DNA of 9,321 nucleotides, from positions 1 through 9,321 of the forward strand of contig CANRMK010000073.1 in NCBI GenBank assembly GCA_947631715.1. The letters are read 5' to 3'. A model generated the notes under the pieces. That model was given only the letters and a program-made list of their open reading frames with translations. It had not been told where the DNA came from and made no database searches. This document shows, piece after piece, positions 1 through 6,309 of the stretch (the first letter of the stretch is position 1; each line of letters opens with the position of its first letter). Source of the DNA: an uncultured Acetatifactor sp. GTDB lineage: Bacteria > Bacillota > Clostridia > Lachnospirales > Lachnospiraceae. The position numbers were made by a program, and so were the translations under genes.

Positions 1-315
1 CTGGATTATATTCTGTCATTGAAAACAGTAGATTCCCCGGAGGAAGCCATCGCCCATATCAACCGTTACAATACCAAGCATTCGGACTGTATTGTGACCG
101 AGAACCCGGAGACGGCGGAGAAGTTCTTGAACGGAGTGGATTCGGCCTGCGTCTACTGGAATGCCTCCACCCGGTTCACGGACGGGTTCGAGTTCGGCTT
201 TGGGGCAGAGATCGGCATCAGCACTCAGAAGCTGCATGCCAGAGGCCCTATGGGATTAAAGGAACTGACCTCCTATAAATATACGATCACCGGGAACGGA
301 CAGGTGAGAGCATAA
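1..315 (+). CDS. proA: Gamma-glutamyl phosphate reductase, C-terminal part (partial)
   Basis: Only the last 104 codons are present; the reading frame is open from base 1, so the gene begins to the left of the window. The enzyme reduces gamma-glutamyl phosphate to glutamate semialdehyde with NADPH, the second step of proline synthesis, in the cytosol. Recognition rests on the typical ProA C-terminal run: a TEN-type segment (CIVTEN), then VYWNASTRFTDGFEFGFGAE, then ISTQKLHARGPMGLKELTSYKY. The complete family protein is about 415 residues, so roughly a quarter is visible. It ends in TAA, and the regulator gene starts 26 bases later on the same strand with no terminator between them, so read-through into the regulator is possible. 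It has no evident metabolic link to the pectin genes downstream. Identity is near certain from the motifs. Confidence 0.94.
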   Translation: MDYILSLKTVDSPEEAIAHINRYNTKHSDCIVTENPETAEKFLNGVDSACVYWNASTRFTDGFEFGFGAEIGISTQKLHARGPMGLKELTSYKYTITGNGQVRA

Positions 316-341
316 GGGAACCGGATACAGGAAGAGTTCAT

Positions 342-2150
342 ATGGGAAAGGGCACGGAACAAAAAAGAGAAAAGCGCAATGGGGCAATATGCTTCTATGC
401 AACAGGGCTTGCGGGGATAATGGCTCTGCTTTTTGCGGCGGCTTTTTATTGGAACTGCCGTTTGGAACGCCTGGAAAGCGCCCGTGAGGCGGCTCAGAGC
501 AGCGCTGCCATACTGGCGGCGGGACTGGACGGATATCTGGCGGCATCGGGCGCTGGACCGGAGGAATGGGATAAGTGGCTGGCCGGCTATGGGGACCTGG
601 GGGACGGAGTTGTTGTTGCGGATGGGACGGACAGTATTGTTTTTTCTTCCGGAGACGGTCTGGAGGAAGCGGCTTTAGAGCTCTTGGGGACAGAGAAGAA
701 CGGTCGGAAAGTGCGGGGGGGTAATGACGGTCATGTAGCCGCGCTGGAGGAATCCCGGCTGTCCGAATACAGATTCGTGGTGTTTTGCGGTCCGTCCCGG
801 AGAGGGGATGGGATAGACTTTCCGTCACTTTTGCCTTTGGGGATGGCGCTGGCGATGGGAATCGCCTGTGCGGCGGCCTGTGGCCTGCGCCGCTATGTCC
901 GCAAGCTGGAGGAGAGCAGTGTCCTTCAGAGCAGTGTGCTTCAAAAGCAGGATGCGTTTCAGAAGCTTTTGGAACTGCAGATGATCAGGGGAGAAACCAT
1001 CCCGGTGTCAGGGGAAACGGAGTTTCTGGAACAATACGTCCTGGCAGACGGCAGGCTGTATGCTGTGGCAGTGGTCGTTTTGGAGCCCGCGGATGAAGAG
1101 CGGCAGGAGGAGATGGAAGAGCTGGCTGTCTGTGAGAAAATTCTGGCAGCAATGCCGGAGGAACTTAGAGAGTTAGCCTGTCTGCCGCCGGTGTGCGGCT
1201 TTTGCTCTATCACTGCGGTCCTTTCCGGAGAGGATGAAGTGACGCTGGCCGGACGGGTGAGAGCGTATTATGAGGGGATGCGCACAGCTGCGGCTGCGGT
1301 GAGCGGACAGCGGATCCTGGCCGGGGTCAGCGCCTGGAAAAGGGATCCTGCCCGCTTTCATGAGGCCTATCGAGAGAGCGTTGACGCGATCGTCAACTCT
1401 GAGGAAAAGGAGCGTTCCAAGGCATTTGCGCCGGATCTGTCCGGCTGCTTTATCCTGCAGCCGGGGCTGGAGTTCTCCAATACTTTATACGACGCCGTCT
1501 ATGAGGAACGGCTCAGGACTGGGATCAGAAACATGGAGAGGGAGCAGTGCTGCAGCGCTGCGGAGGATTTTGTCCGATATCTGGCGCGGGAGGGTTATTC
1601 TCAGGACAGGCTGCTCTTGTATATCTTAAGATTTGCCAACGCTCTGTTCTTGGCGGCTCAACAGTTGAACGTGGATCTGAAACCGCTGTACCCGGAAGGC
1701 CTGCACAGGGTCTATGAGGAACTGTTGGAGGTTCCGGAGCCGGGCAGAGTGAAACGGTATATGGTAAAAAGGCTGATCGATCCTATTCTGGAGGCCAGGG
1801 GCAGGCTGTTGGAGAGAAAATCTTATTTCATGCTGGAGGAGATAGAGGACCTGATCAGGGCAAGGCGTGGGAACCTGTCCATACAAGAGTGCGCGGAACT
1901 TTTAGATGTCCACCCCACATATATATGGAAACTGATAAAGGCGGAGAACGGAAAGACCTTCAGTGACTTTCTGGAGCGGTACAAGCTGGATGAGGCAAAG
2001 CGGCTTTTGACTGAGACAGATATGACTGTGGCGGAGATCTCGGCGGAGCTGAATTATACGAACGCCCAGAACTTTATTCGATTTTTCAGCAAAAATACAG
2101 GCGTGACACCTGGAAAATACCGAAAGCAGAGTCTGGAAGAAAAATTATAG
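342..2150 (+). CDS. Membrane-anchored AraC-family transcriptional regulator
   Basis: A 602-residue one-component regulator. The ATG at 342 follows AGGAAGAG (329-336) by five bases. A basic N-terminus (GKGTEQKREKR) precedes membrane segment one (about 15-37). An extracytoplasmic stretch of about 120 residues (38-160) follows, then membrane segment two (about 161-181) ending in the basic RRYVRK. Residues 189-213 look like a helical linker. Residues 235-350 resemble the degenerate GGDEF-like/CdaR-type domain found in many such regulators (LAGVSAWKRDPARFHEAYRES). The C-terminus (about 511-595) is a full AraC domain: a first helix-turn-helix around 512-533 (IQECAELLDVHPTYIWKLI), a second around 561-583, and the signature NYTNAQNFIRFFSKNTGVTPGKYR. 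This architecture is common beside carbohydrate ABC importers in Firmicutes. I infer that it activates the importer just downstream in response to a sugar or sugar-bound partner outside the cell. The outer domain is much shorter than a usual Cache sensor and I cannot name its fold. Confidence 0.88.
   Translation: MGKGTEQKREKRNGAICFYATGLAGIMALLFAAAFYWNCRLERLESAREAAQSSAAILAAGLDGYLAASGAGPEEWDKWLAGYGDLGDGVVVADGTDSIVFSSGDGLEEAALELLGTEKNGRKVRGGNDGHVAALEESRLSEYRFVVFCGPSRRGDGIDFPSLLPLGMALAMGIACAAACGLRRYVRKLEESSVLQSSVLQKQDAFQKLLELQMIRGETIPVSGETEFLEQYVLADGRLYAVAVVVLEPADEERQEEMEELAVCEKILAAMPEELRELACLPPVCGFCSITAVLSGEDEVTLAGRVRAYYEGMRTAAAAVSGQRILAGVSAWKRDPARFHEAYRESVDAIVNSEEKERSKAFAPDLSGCFILQPGLEFSNTLYDAVYEERLRTGIRNMEREQCCSAAEDFVRYLAREGYSQDRLLLYILRFANALFLAAQQLNVDLKPLYPEGLHRVYEELLEVPEPGRVKRYMVKRLIDPILEARGRLLERKSYFMLEEIEDLIRARRGNLSIQECAELLDVHPTYIWKLIKAENGKTFSDFLERYKLDEAKRLLTETDMTVAEISAELNYTNAQNFIRFFSKNTGVTPGKYRKQSLEEKL
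914..943 (+). repeat. 15-bp tandem duplication in the regulator's linker
   Basis: Two adjacent 15-base copies, GAGCAGTGTCCTTCA (914-928) and GAGCAGTGTGCTTCA (929-943), differ at one base. The duplication keeps the frame and gives SSVLQSSVLQ (residues 192-201), directly after the second membrane segment and at the start of the predicted helical linker to the cytosolic domains. Confidence 0.85.
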
Positions 2151-2197
2151 ACAGATCATAGTAAAATCATAGCAAAATTGAATCTTGAAGCTTTTTT

Positions 2198-2254
2198 CAA
2201 AAATAATCATTTCCTTTACTGACAGGGGGCGAGTAAAGGAAATGATTATTTTTG
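2198..2254 (+). terminator. 23-bp perfect hairpin, probable Rho-independent terminator of the regulator gene
   Basis: The arms 2198-2220 and 2232-2254 are exact reverse complements (23 bp) around an 11-base loop. The left base of the stem is an A-tract (CAAAAA) and the right base a T-tract (TTATTTTTG), the usual shape of a terminator that could work in both directions. It lies 47 bases past the regulator's stop codon. The stem is AT-rich for a terminator, so an operator or attenuator role before the importer operon remains possible. A -35/-10-like pair (TTGAAT 2178-2183, AATAAT 2202-2207, 18 bases apart) overlaps the left arm. Confidence 0.62.
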
Positions 2255-2466
2255 CTTTCAAGGGGAAATGAAAGGGAACGAAGGAAAAGGCGGGGGCGGG
2301 GCAGAAAGTTCGACGGGGAGACCAGACCGGAGAAGAAACCGGTGAAATAACGTGTTCCACAGGGCTTCCAGGGGATTTTAAATCAGATGATTATAGACGT
2401 AATCGCGCCGGGGGGATTAAACTGACAGTTAGAAGCTTTTCTTTTTTCTTCAGAAAGGGGATTCTT
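2255..2466 (+). other. Purine-rich, gene-free leader of the ABC importer operon
   Basis: With the hairpin before it, this makes a 316-base gap (2151-2466) that holds no coding region I can support. The middle is strongly purine-rich, with G-runs at 2274-2276, 2292-2296, 2298-2301 and 2315-2318. Small structures follow: CTTTCA/TGAAAG (2255-2260, 2269-2274), a 5-bp hairpin ACCGG/CCGGT (2326-2330, 2339-2343), two direct 11-base repeats (2355-2365, 2366-2376), and an odd palindrome AACTG-A-CAGTT (2420-2430). It ends with a good ribosome binding site, AAGGGG (2455-2460), six bases before the ATG at 2467. I see no strong sigma-A promoter. Weak -10-like elements lie at 2378-2383 (TTAAAT) and 2389-2394 (GATTAT), which would suit an activator-dependent promoter controlled by the AraC protein upstream. 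Confidence 0.5.
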
Positions 2467-3444
2467 ATGGCAGAAAAGATCAAAGGAAAAAAGGGAGCGG
2501 TCAGACTGTCTGACGGACAGGTCATCGTGCCGCATCGCAAAAGCACCCGGCAGTACATAATACAGCACAAATGGTTATATCTGCTGTTCCTGCCGGGCTT
2601 TATTTACTTCATCATGTTCCGCTACATCCCGATGGGGGGACTGGTGATCGCTTTCAAGGAATATTCGCCTTTTGTCGGTATATGGGACAGCCCGTGGGTG
2701 GGGTTAGGGCAGTTCCGGAAGTTCTTCAGCAACAATGACTTTATGAAGCTTTTGATCAATACGCTGGGCATCAGTCTGCTGCAGCTGGTGCTGTATTTTC
2801 CGGCGCCGATCATTCTCTCTCTGTTTTTGAATGAGGTCAGACACAGCGGCTACAAGAGAGTGGTTCAGACGCTGGTGTATATCCCGCACTTCGTGTCCTG
2901 GGTTATCGTGACCAGCTTGACTTACCAGCTGTTCAATGTGTCTGACGGTATCTTCAATCTGATATACCAGGCTTTCTCAGGCGGCAAGAGTTTTGATATC
3001 CTGCAGAATGCCTCCGCTTTCTGGGGATTGATCGTGGGCCAGGATATCTGGCGCGAGACCGGTTACGGCACCATCGTTTTCCTGGCGGCTCTGTCGGGTG
3101 TGGACCAGGAGTTGTATGAGGCGGCGAGAGTGGACGGCGCGGGGCGGTGGAGGCTGATGTGGCACATCACGCTGCCGGCTATCAGAAGCACGATCGTGAT
3201 GATGCTGATCATGCGTGTGGGCGGTATCCTGAACACAGGCTATGAGCAGATCTTCATGATGCGGAACGATCTCAACATTTCCAGGGCGGAAGTGTTCGAC
3301 ACTTACATCTATACAAAGGGTATCCGAAGCGGAATGTATTCTTTCTCCTCGGCGGCCGGTATGTTCAAGTCCGTTGTGGGCATGGTCATGGTGCTTCTGG
3401 CAGACAAGGTGGCAAAGCTGTTTGGCGAGAGCGGATTATATTAG
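2467..3444 (+). CDS. Carbohydrate ABC transporter permease, LplB type
   Basis: A 325-residue inner-membrane permease of the binding-protein-dependent sugar importer class (MalF-like role, LplB/COG4209 group). A basic cytosolic N-terminus of about 34 residues precedes the first membrane segment (about 35-57, ending with the typical FRYIPMGGLVIAFKEYSP). Further hydrophobic segments lie near 97-120, 133-155, 185-210, 238-252 and 296-313. The family signature YKRVVQTLVYIPHFVSWVIV is at 129-148. The ATPase-contacting EAA loop is EAARVDGAGRWRLMWHITLP (218-237), with the invariant glycine at 224. The start has AAGGGG six bases upstream. The second permease follows after 17 bases, so the two are surely cotranscribed. 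Members of this group are often tied to pectin or other complex oligosaccharides in Bacillus and Clostridia, which fits the lyase downstream. The exact sugar cannot be read from the permease. Confidence 0.93.
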   Translation: MAEKIKGKKGAVRLSDGQVIVPHRKSTRQYIIQHKWLYLLFLPGFIYFIMFRYIPMGGLVIAFKEYSPFVGIWDSPWVGLGQFRKFFSNNDFMKLLINTLGISLLQLVLYFPAPIILSLFLNEVRHSGYKRVVQTLVYIPHFVSWVIVTSLTYQLFNVSDGIFNLIYQAFSGGKSFDILQNASAFWGLIVGQDIWRETGYGTIVFLAALSGVDQELYEAARVDGAGRWRLMWHITLPAIRSTIVMMLIMRVGGILNTGYEQIFMMRNDLNISRAEVFDTYIYTKGIRSGMYSFSSAAGMFKSVVGMVMVLLADKVAKLFGESGLY

Positions 3445-3461
3445 GGGAGGGAGTGTGAAAC

Positions 3462-4373
3462 ATGGCTAAGGAACATAAAGTAAAAGAAGGCGCCAAGGTC
3501 CGCAAGAGCACCGGTGACCGCATTGTAGACGTGATCATTTATGTTGTGCTGGGGCTGATCGCCCTGAGCACAGTGCTTCCTTTCCTCTATGTGTTCGCAG
3601 GCTCTTTCGCGACGGAGAAGGAACTGACGGAAAAGGCGTTCTTCATCATCCCCAGCGAGTGGTCCCTGAACGCGTACCAATACGCGGTGAAAACGGCCAA
3701 TATCCTGAGAGGACTTCGGAATTCCATTCTGCTTACGATCCTGGGAACTTTCAGCTGTATGGTGTTTTCCCTGACTTTTGCGTATCCTCTTTCCAAGTCC
3801 CATTTCAGGGGACGCAACTGGATGATGAACATGGTGATCTTTACCATGCTGTTCAGCGGCGGCATGATCCCTTCCTATCTGGTGTTCCAGGCCTATGGCC
3901 TGCTGGACAGCTGGTGGGCACTGATTCTGCCCGGCCTGATCAGTCCTTTCAATATGATTATCATTAAGAAATTTTTCCAGGGTCTGCCATTGGAACTGGA
4001 TGAGGCTTCCTATATGGACGGGGCCAACGATCTGCAGATCTTTACGAAAGTGGCGCTGCCTCTGTCAAAGCCCGTTATCGCTTCGATCTCTCTGTTCTAT
4101 GGCGTGGGCTTCTGGAACGATTACTTCAACGCCATGATCTACCTGTCCAGTGCGGAGAAGTTCCCTATCCAGATCCAGTTAAGATCCATCATCCTGCAGA
4201 CATCCAAGATCGCGGAGAACCAGGTGCTGGACTATGACATGTTCGGTGCGCCCCCCGACAAGGCCGTAAAGATGGCCTGCACCGTCATCGCCACAGTGCC
4301 GATCCTGATCGTGTATCCTTTTGTACAGAAGTACTTTACAAAGGGAGTTATGGTCGGAGCGGTAAAGGGCTGA
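3462..4373 (+). CDS. Carbohydrate ABC transporter permease, YtcP/AraQ type
   Basis: A 303-residue second permease (MalG-like role, COG0395 group) that pairs with the permease before it to form the translocation channel. GGGGAGGG (3445-3452) directly follows the previous stop codon and stands nine bases from this ATG. Membrane segments are visible near 22-46, 86-110, 121-142, 149-168, 203-225 and 271-290. The EAA loop reads ELDEASYMDGANDLQIFTKVALP (178-200), with the conserved glycine at 187. The C-terminus YFTKGVMVGAVKG is the classic ending of this subfamily. The segment GGMIPSYLVFQAYGLLDSWWALILPGLISPFNM is also typical. A 98-base gap containing a promoter-like element separates it from the binding-protein gene. 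No ATPase gene is nearby; these systems commonly use a shared MsmX/UgpC-type ATPase encoded elsewhere, which I infer here. Confidence 0.93.
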   Translation: MAKEHKVKEGAKVRKSTGDRIVDVIIYVVLGLIALSTVLPFLYVFAGSFATEKELTEKAFFIIPSEWSLNAYQYAVKTANILRGLRNSILLTILGTFSCMVFSLTFAYPLSKSHFRGRNWMMNMVIFTMLFSGGMIPSYLVFQAYGLLDSWWALILPGLISPFNMIIIKKFFQGLPLELDEASYMDGANDLQIFTKVALPLSKPVIASISLFYGVGFWNDYFNAMIYLSSAEKFPIQIQLRSIILQTSKIAENQVLDYDMFGAPPDKAVKMACTVIATVPILIVYPFVQKYFTKGVMVGAVKG

Positions 4374-4405
4374 CGGATACGGCTTCAACTGATTTCATGC
4401 CTGGC

Positions 4406-4433
4406 TTGATCGCGGGGATCTCCCCGTTATCAT
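4406..4433 (+). promoter_or_regulatory. Candidate sigma-A promoter for the binding-protein gene, with a palindrome in the spacer
   Basis: TTGATC (4406-4411, four of six to consensus) and TATCAT (4428-4433, five of six) are separated by 16 bases. Between them CGGGG (4413-4417) and CCCCG (4422-4426) form an inverted repeat around ATCT. The predicted start lies near 4440, giving a leader of about 30 bases with AAGGAGG (4459-4465). Alternatively the same bases form a small mRNA hairpin between cistrons that protects or partly terminates the permease message. Confidence 0.45.
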
Positions 4434-4471
4434 AAATTTATTATTTCTAAATCATTATAAGGAGGAAGAAA

Positions 4472-6106
4472 ATGAAAAAGAAAACCATTAGCAGAGTCCT
4501 GGCTCTGGCGCTGGCTTCCACAATGACCCTTGGTCTTGCAGCCTGCGGCAATGATGGAAGCGGCGCACAGTCGTCTTCCGCTCAGGGAAGCTCCAGCGCC
4601 GGACAGTCCGAGGCAGGTTCCGGTGAGAGCGCTGCCAGCGAGGGAGCAGAGACTCCGATCGCTCGTCAGACGATCACATGGAGCGTGATCGATGTGAACG
4701 CCGGCAACAACAATGTAGGCGATTACGCCGAGGAGATCATGCAGAAGATCGAGGACTATGTAGGCCACGATCTGGAGCTTACCTGGGTGGCGAATGACGC
4801 TCTGAGCGAGAAGAATTCCCTGTACTATGCGAGCCCTTCCACCATGCCCATGATCATGTCCTATGGCGGAACCATGACAGGAGACGTTGTAAACGCGGCA
4901 AAGGCGGGCGCTTTCATCGACTTGAACGACTATATCTGGGACAGCGAAAAATATCCCAATCTGTCCGGTATGTCCGAGGATGTTGCTGCGAACCTGATGG
5001 TGGACGGAAAGCTGATCGCTCTGCCCCGTACCCGTGTGGTAGGTCGTTACGGCCTCTGCTATCGTCAGGACTGGGCTGAAGCTCTGGGCGTAGAACTTCC
5101 CGCTAACGCTACTCCCGATGATGTGTACAATATGCTGGTAGCCATGAAGAACGGCAACGACAAGCATGAGGGCTTCTGTGAATATCCCATGGAAATGACA
5201 TCCTATACAGGTCCTTTCGATATCATCCAGACCTGGTTCGGCTGCGGAAACGGCTGGGCTGAGGTAGGCGGACAGCTTGTTCCCGTGTGGATGCAGGATG
5301 AATACTTTGAGGCAGTCGAGTACATCAAGAAGCTGTATGACGAGAAGCTGATGCCTCAGGATTGGCCTTCCATCCCTACCGACAGCTGGTCCGAGGGCTG
5401 CAAGAAAGGTGAGAACGGCGTGTACATCGACGTTATGGACTCCGGCAAGAGGATCTGGAATTATTTCGTAGCAGAAGATACCCTTACCCCTTCTGTAGTG
5501 AATCCTGACGAGCCCGCTTCCATGGTGCTCTATGGCGCTGTAAACGGTCATACCCTTGCAACACCGGGCTACAATGGATTCTACACCCTGTCCGCATCTA
5601 CCCTGGACACTCCCGAGAAGATCGAGGCAGCTTTGACTGTTCTGGATAAACTGAATGATCCCGAGATGCTGCTGCTGACCCAGTACGGTCTGGAGGGCGT
5701 AAACTATGACCTGGATGAGCAGGGCAGAGTCGTAAAGACCGACGCTGAGGATACGGCGCTTTCCGCTAATTACCTTGGTCTGAACCAGCTGCTTACTTTC
5801 CTTCCTTCTACGGAGGCGACCACAGTAGCTACCGTTACCACCGAGAGAGATGACGCTCAGAATGCAGCGTATGAAGCAGCGCTTCCTTACGCCGTGATCG
5901 ATCCCGCTCTCTCTTACAAGGTAAATTCTGCTGCTTATGCAGAAAATGGTGCGGATCTGGACAGCCAGGCCAGCGCTTTGAGAACGCAGTACATCTGCGG
6001 CGCTATCAGCCTTGATGGGTTTAAGAAGGGACTGGACGACATCAGAGCCGCAGGCTATGATAATATTATCGCCGAGATCAACGAACAGTACCAGGCAAAT
6101 CAGTAA
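4472..6106 (+). CDS. Carbohydrate ABC transporter substrate-binding lipoprotein
   Basis: A 544-residue extracellular solute-binding protein, anchored to the outer face of the membrane. The N-terminus is a lipoprotein signal: KKK, a hydrophobic core, and the lipobox LAAC with the lipidated cysteine at residue 25. A flexible Ser/Ala/Gly/Glu-rich tether (about 26-62) leads to the binding domain, and the C-terminus (GFKKGLDDIRAAGYDNIIAEINEQYQAN) is typical of the LplA/YtcQ-like group that partners LplB/YtcP permeases. The length of about 540 suits that group, which is longer than ordinary sugar-binding proteins. A strong AAGGAGG site lies six bases before the ATG. Five of eleven arginines use CGT and none use CGG or CGC, unlike the regulator and lyase, suggesting selection for high expression. 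Context suggests rhamnogalacturonan-type oligosaccharides as ligand; this is inference only. Confidence 0.94.
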   Translation: MKKKTISRVLALALASTMTLGLAACGNDGSGAQSSSAQGSSSAGQSEAGSGESAASEGAETPIARQTITWSVIDVNAGNNNVGDYAEEIMQKIEDYVGHDLELTWVANDALSEKNSLYYASPSTMPMIMSYGGTMTGDVVNAAKAGAFIDLNDYIWDSEKYPNLSGMSEDVAANLMVDGKLIALPRTRVVGRYGLCYRQDWAEALGVELPANATPDDVYNMLVAMKNGNDKHEGFCEYPMEMTSYTGPFDIIQTWFGCGNGWAEVGGQLVPVWMQDEYFEAVEYIKKLYDEKLMPQDWPSIPTDSWSEGCKKGENGVYIDVMDSGKRIWNYFVAEDTLTPSVVNPDEPASMVLYGAVNGHTLATPGYNGFYTLSASTLDTPEKIEAALTVLDKLNDPEMLLLTQYGLEGVNYDLDEQGRVVKTDAEDTALSANYLGLNQLLTFLPSTEATTVATVTTERDDAQNAAYEAALPYAVIDPALSYKVNSAAYAENGADLDSQASALRTQYICGAISLDGFKKGLDDIRAAGYDNIIAEINEQYQANQ

Positions 6107-6127
6107 AGAAAACGCAGGAGAAGAGAA

Positions 6128-6159
6128 AGCCCTGTCTGAGGCAAATGCCCCATAGGGCT
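6128..6159 (+). other. Stem-loop downstream of the binding-protein gene
   Basis: AGCCCT (6128-6133) pairs with AGGGCT (6154-6159), with an inner GGC/GCC pair (6140-6142, 6147-6149) possible. It lies 21 bases past the stop codon and immediately before the stronger terminator hairpin. No T-run follows, so its likely role is protecting the 3' end of the message or assisting termination. Confidence 0.5.
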
Positions 6160-6164
6160 GGCAG

Positions 6165-6198
6165 TCACCGGCATTCGGTCACGGATGCCGGTGATTTT
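6165..6198 (+). terminator. Rho-independent terminator of the importer operon
   Basis: TCACCGGCAT (6165-6174) and ATGCCGGTGA (6185-6194) form a perfect 10-bp GC-rich stem. It can extend inward by three more pairs (T-G, C-G, G-C) to a four-base loop, GTCA. TTTT (6195-6198) follows directly. It lies 58 bases after the binding-protein stop and is the best terminator in the window. Its T-run is shared with the -35 of the next promoter. Confidence 0.75.
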
Positions 6199-6225
6199 GC
6201 ACTAAGAGAGAAAATGTGGTATAAT
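6197..6225 (+). promoter_or_regulatory. Extended -10 sigma-A promoter of the rhamnogalacturonan lyase gene
   Basis: A perfect TATAAT (6220-6225) is preceded by TG one base away (6217-6218), a textbook extended -10. TTGCAC (6197-6202) sits exactly 17 bases upstream; it matches the -35 consensus at its first three bases. The predicted start is near 6232, giving a leader of about 78 bases to the ATG at 6310. This is the most convincing promoter in the window. It shows that the lyase is transcribed separately from the importer. Confidence 0.75.
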
Positions 6226-6226
6226 G

Positions 6227-6244
6227 ATTCTGCTGCCGCAGAAT
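6227..6244 (+). promoter_or_regulatory. Palindrome at the predicted transcription start, candidate operator
   Basis: ATTCTGC (6227-6233) and GCAGAAT (6238-6244) form a perfect 7-bp inverted repeat around TGCC, beginning two bases after the -10 box. A repressor dimer here would block the promoter. If transcribed from upstream, it could also fold as an RNA hairpin. The binding protein is unknown. Confidence 0.45.
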
Positions 6245-6296
6245 TCATGCCGATAAATCGACGCAGGGAAGATGCGCAGAAGTCAGAGTGGGAAGC

Positions 6297-6300
6297 GAGG
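6297..6300 (+). promoter_or_regulatory. Ribosome binding site that sets the lyase start
   Basis: GAGG stands nine bases before the ATG at 6310, and a second GAGG (6305-6308) lies too close to serve. The in-frame ATG codons further upstream either precede the predicted transcript start (6145, 6214) or lack a purine-rich site (6247). This favours 6310. Confidence 0.55.
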
Positions 6301-6309
6301 AAAAGAGGT

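Noticed and set aside
256..828. 190-codon proline-rich frame on the minus strand
   Set aside because: It is antisense to the regulator's N-terminus, with low-complexity proline/arginine composition and no ribosome binding context that outweighs the sense gene.
2255..2274. CTTTCA/TGAAAG inverted repeat resembling a catabolite (cre) site
   Set aside because: The spacer of eight bases and the missing central CG do not fit the cre consensus.
4430..5551. 373-codon open frame on the minus strand across the binding-protein gene
   Set aside because: It is an antisense shadow of a clear lipoprotein gene, has no family motif, and comes from the codon bias of the real gene.
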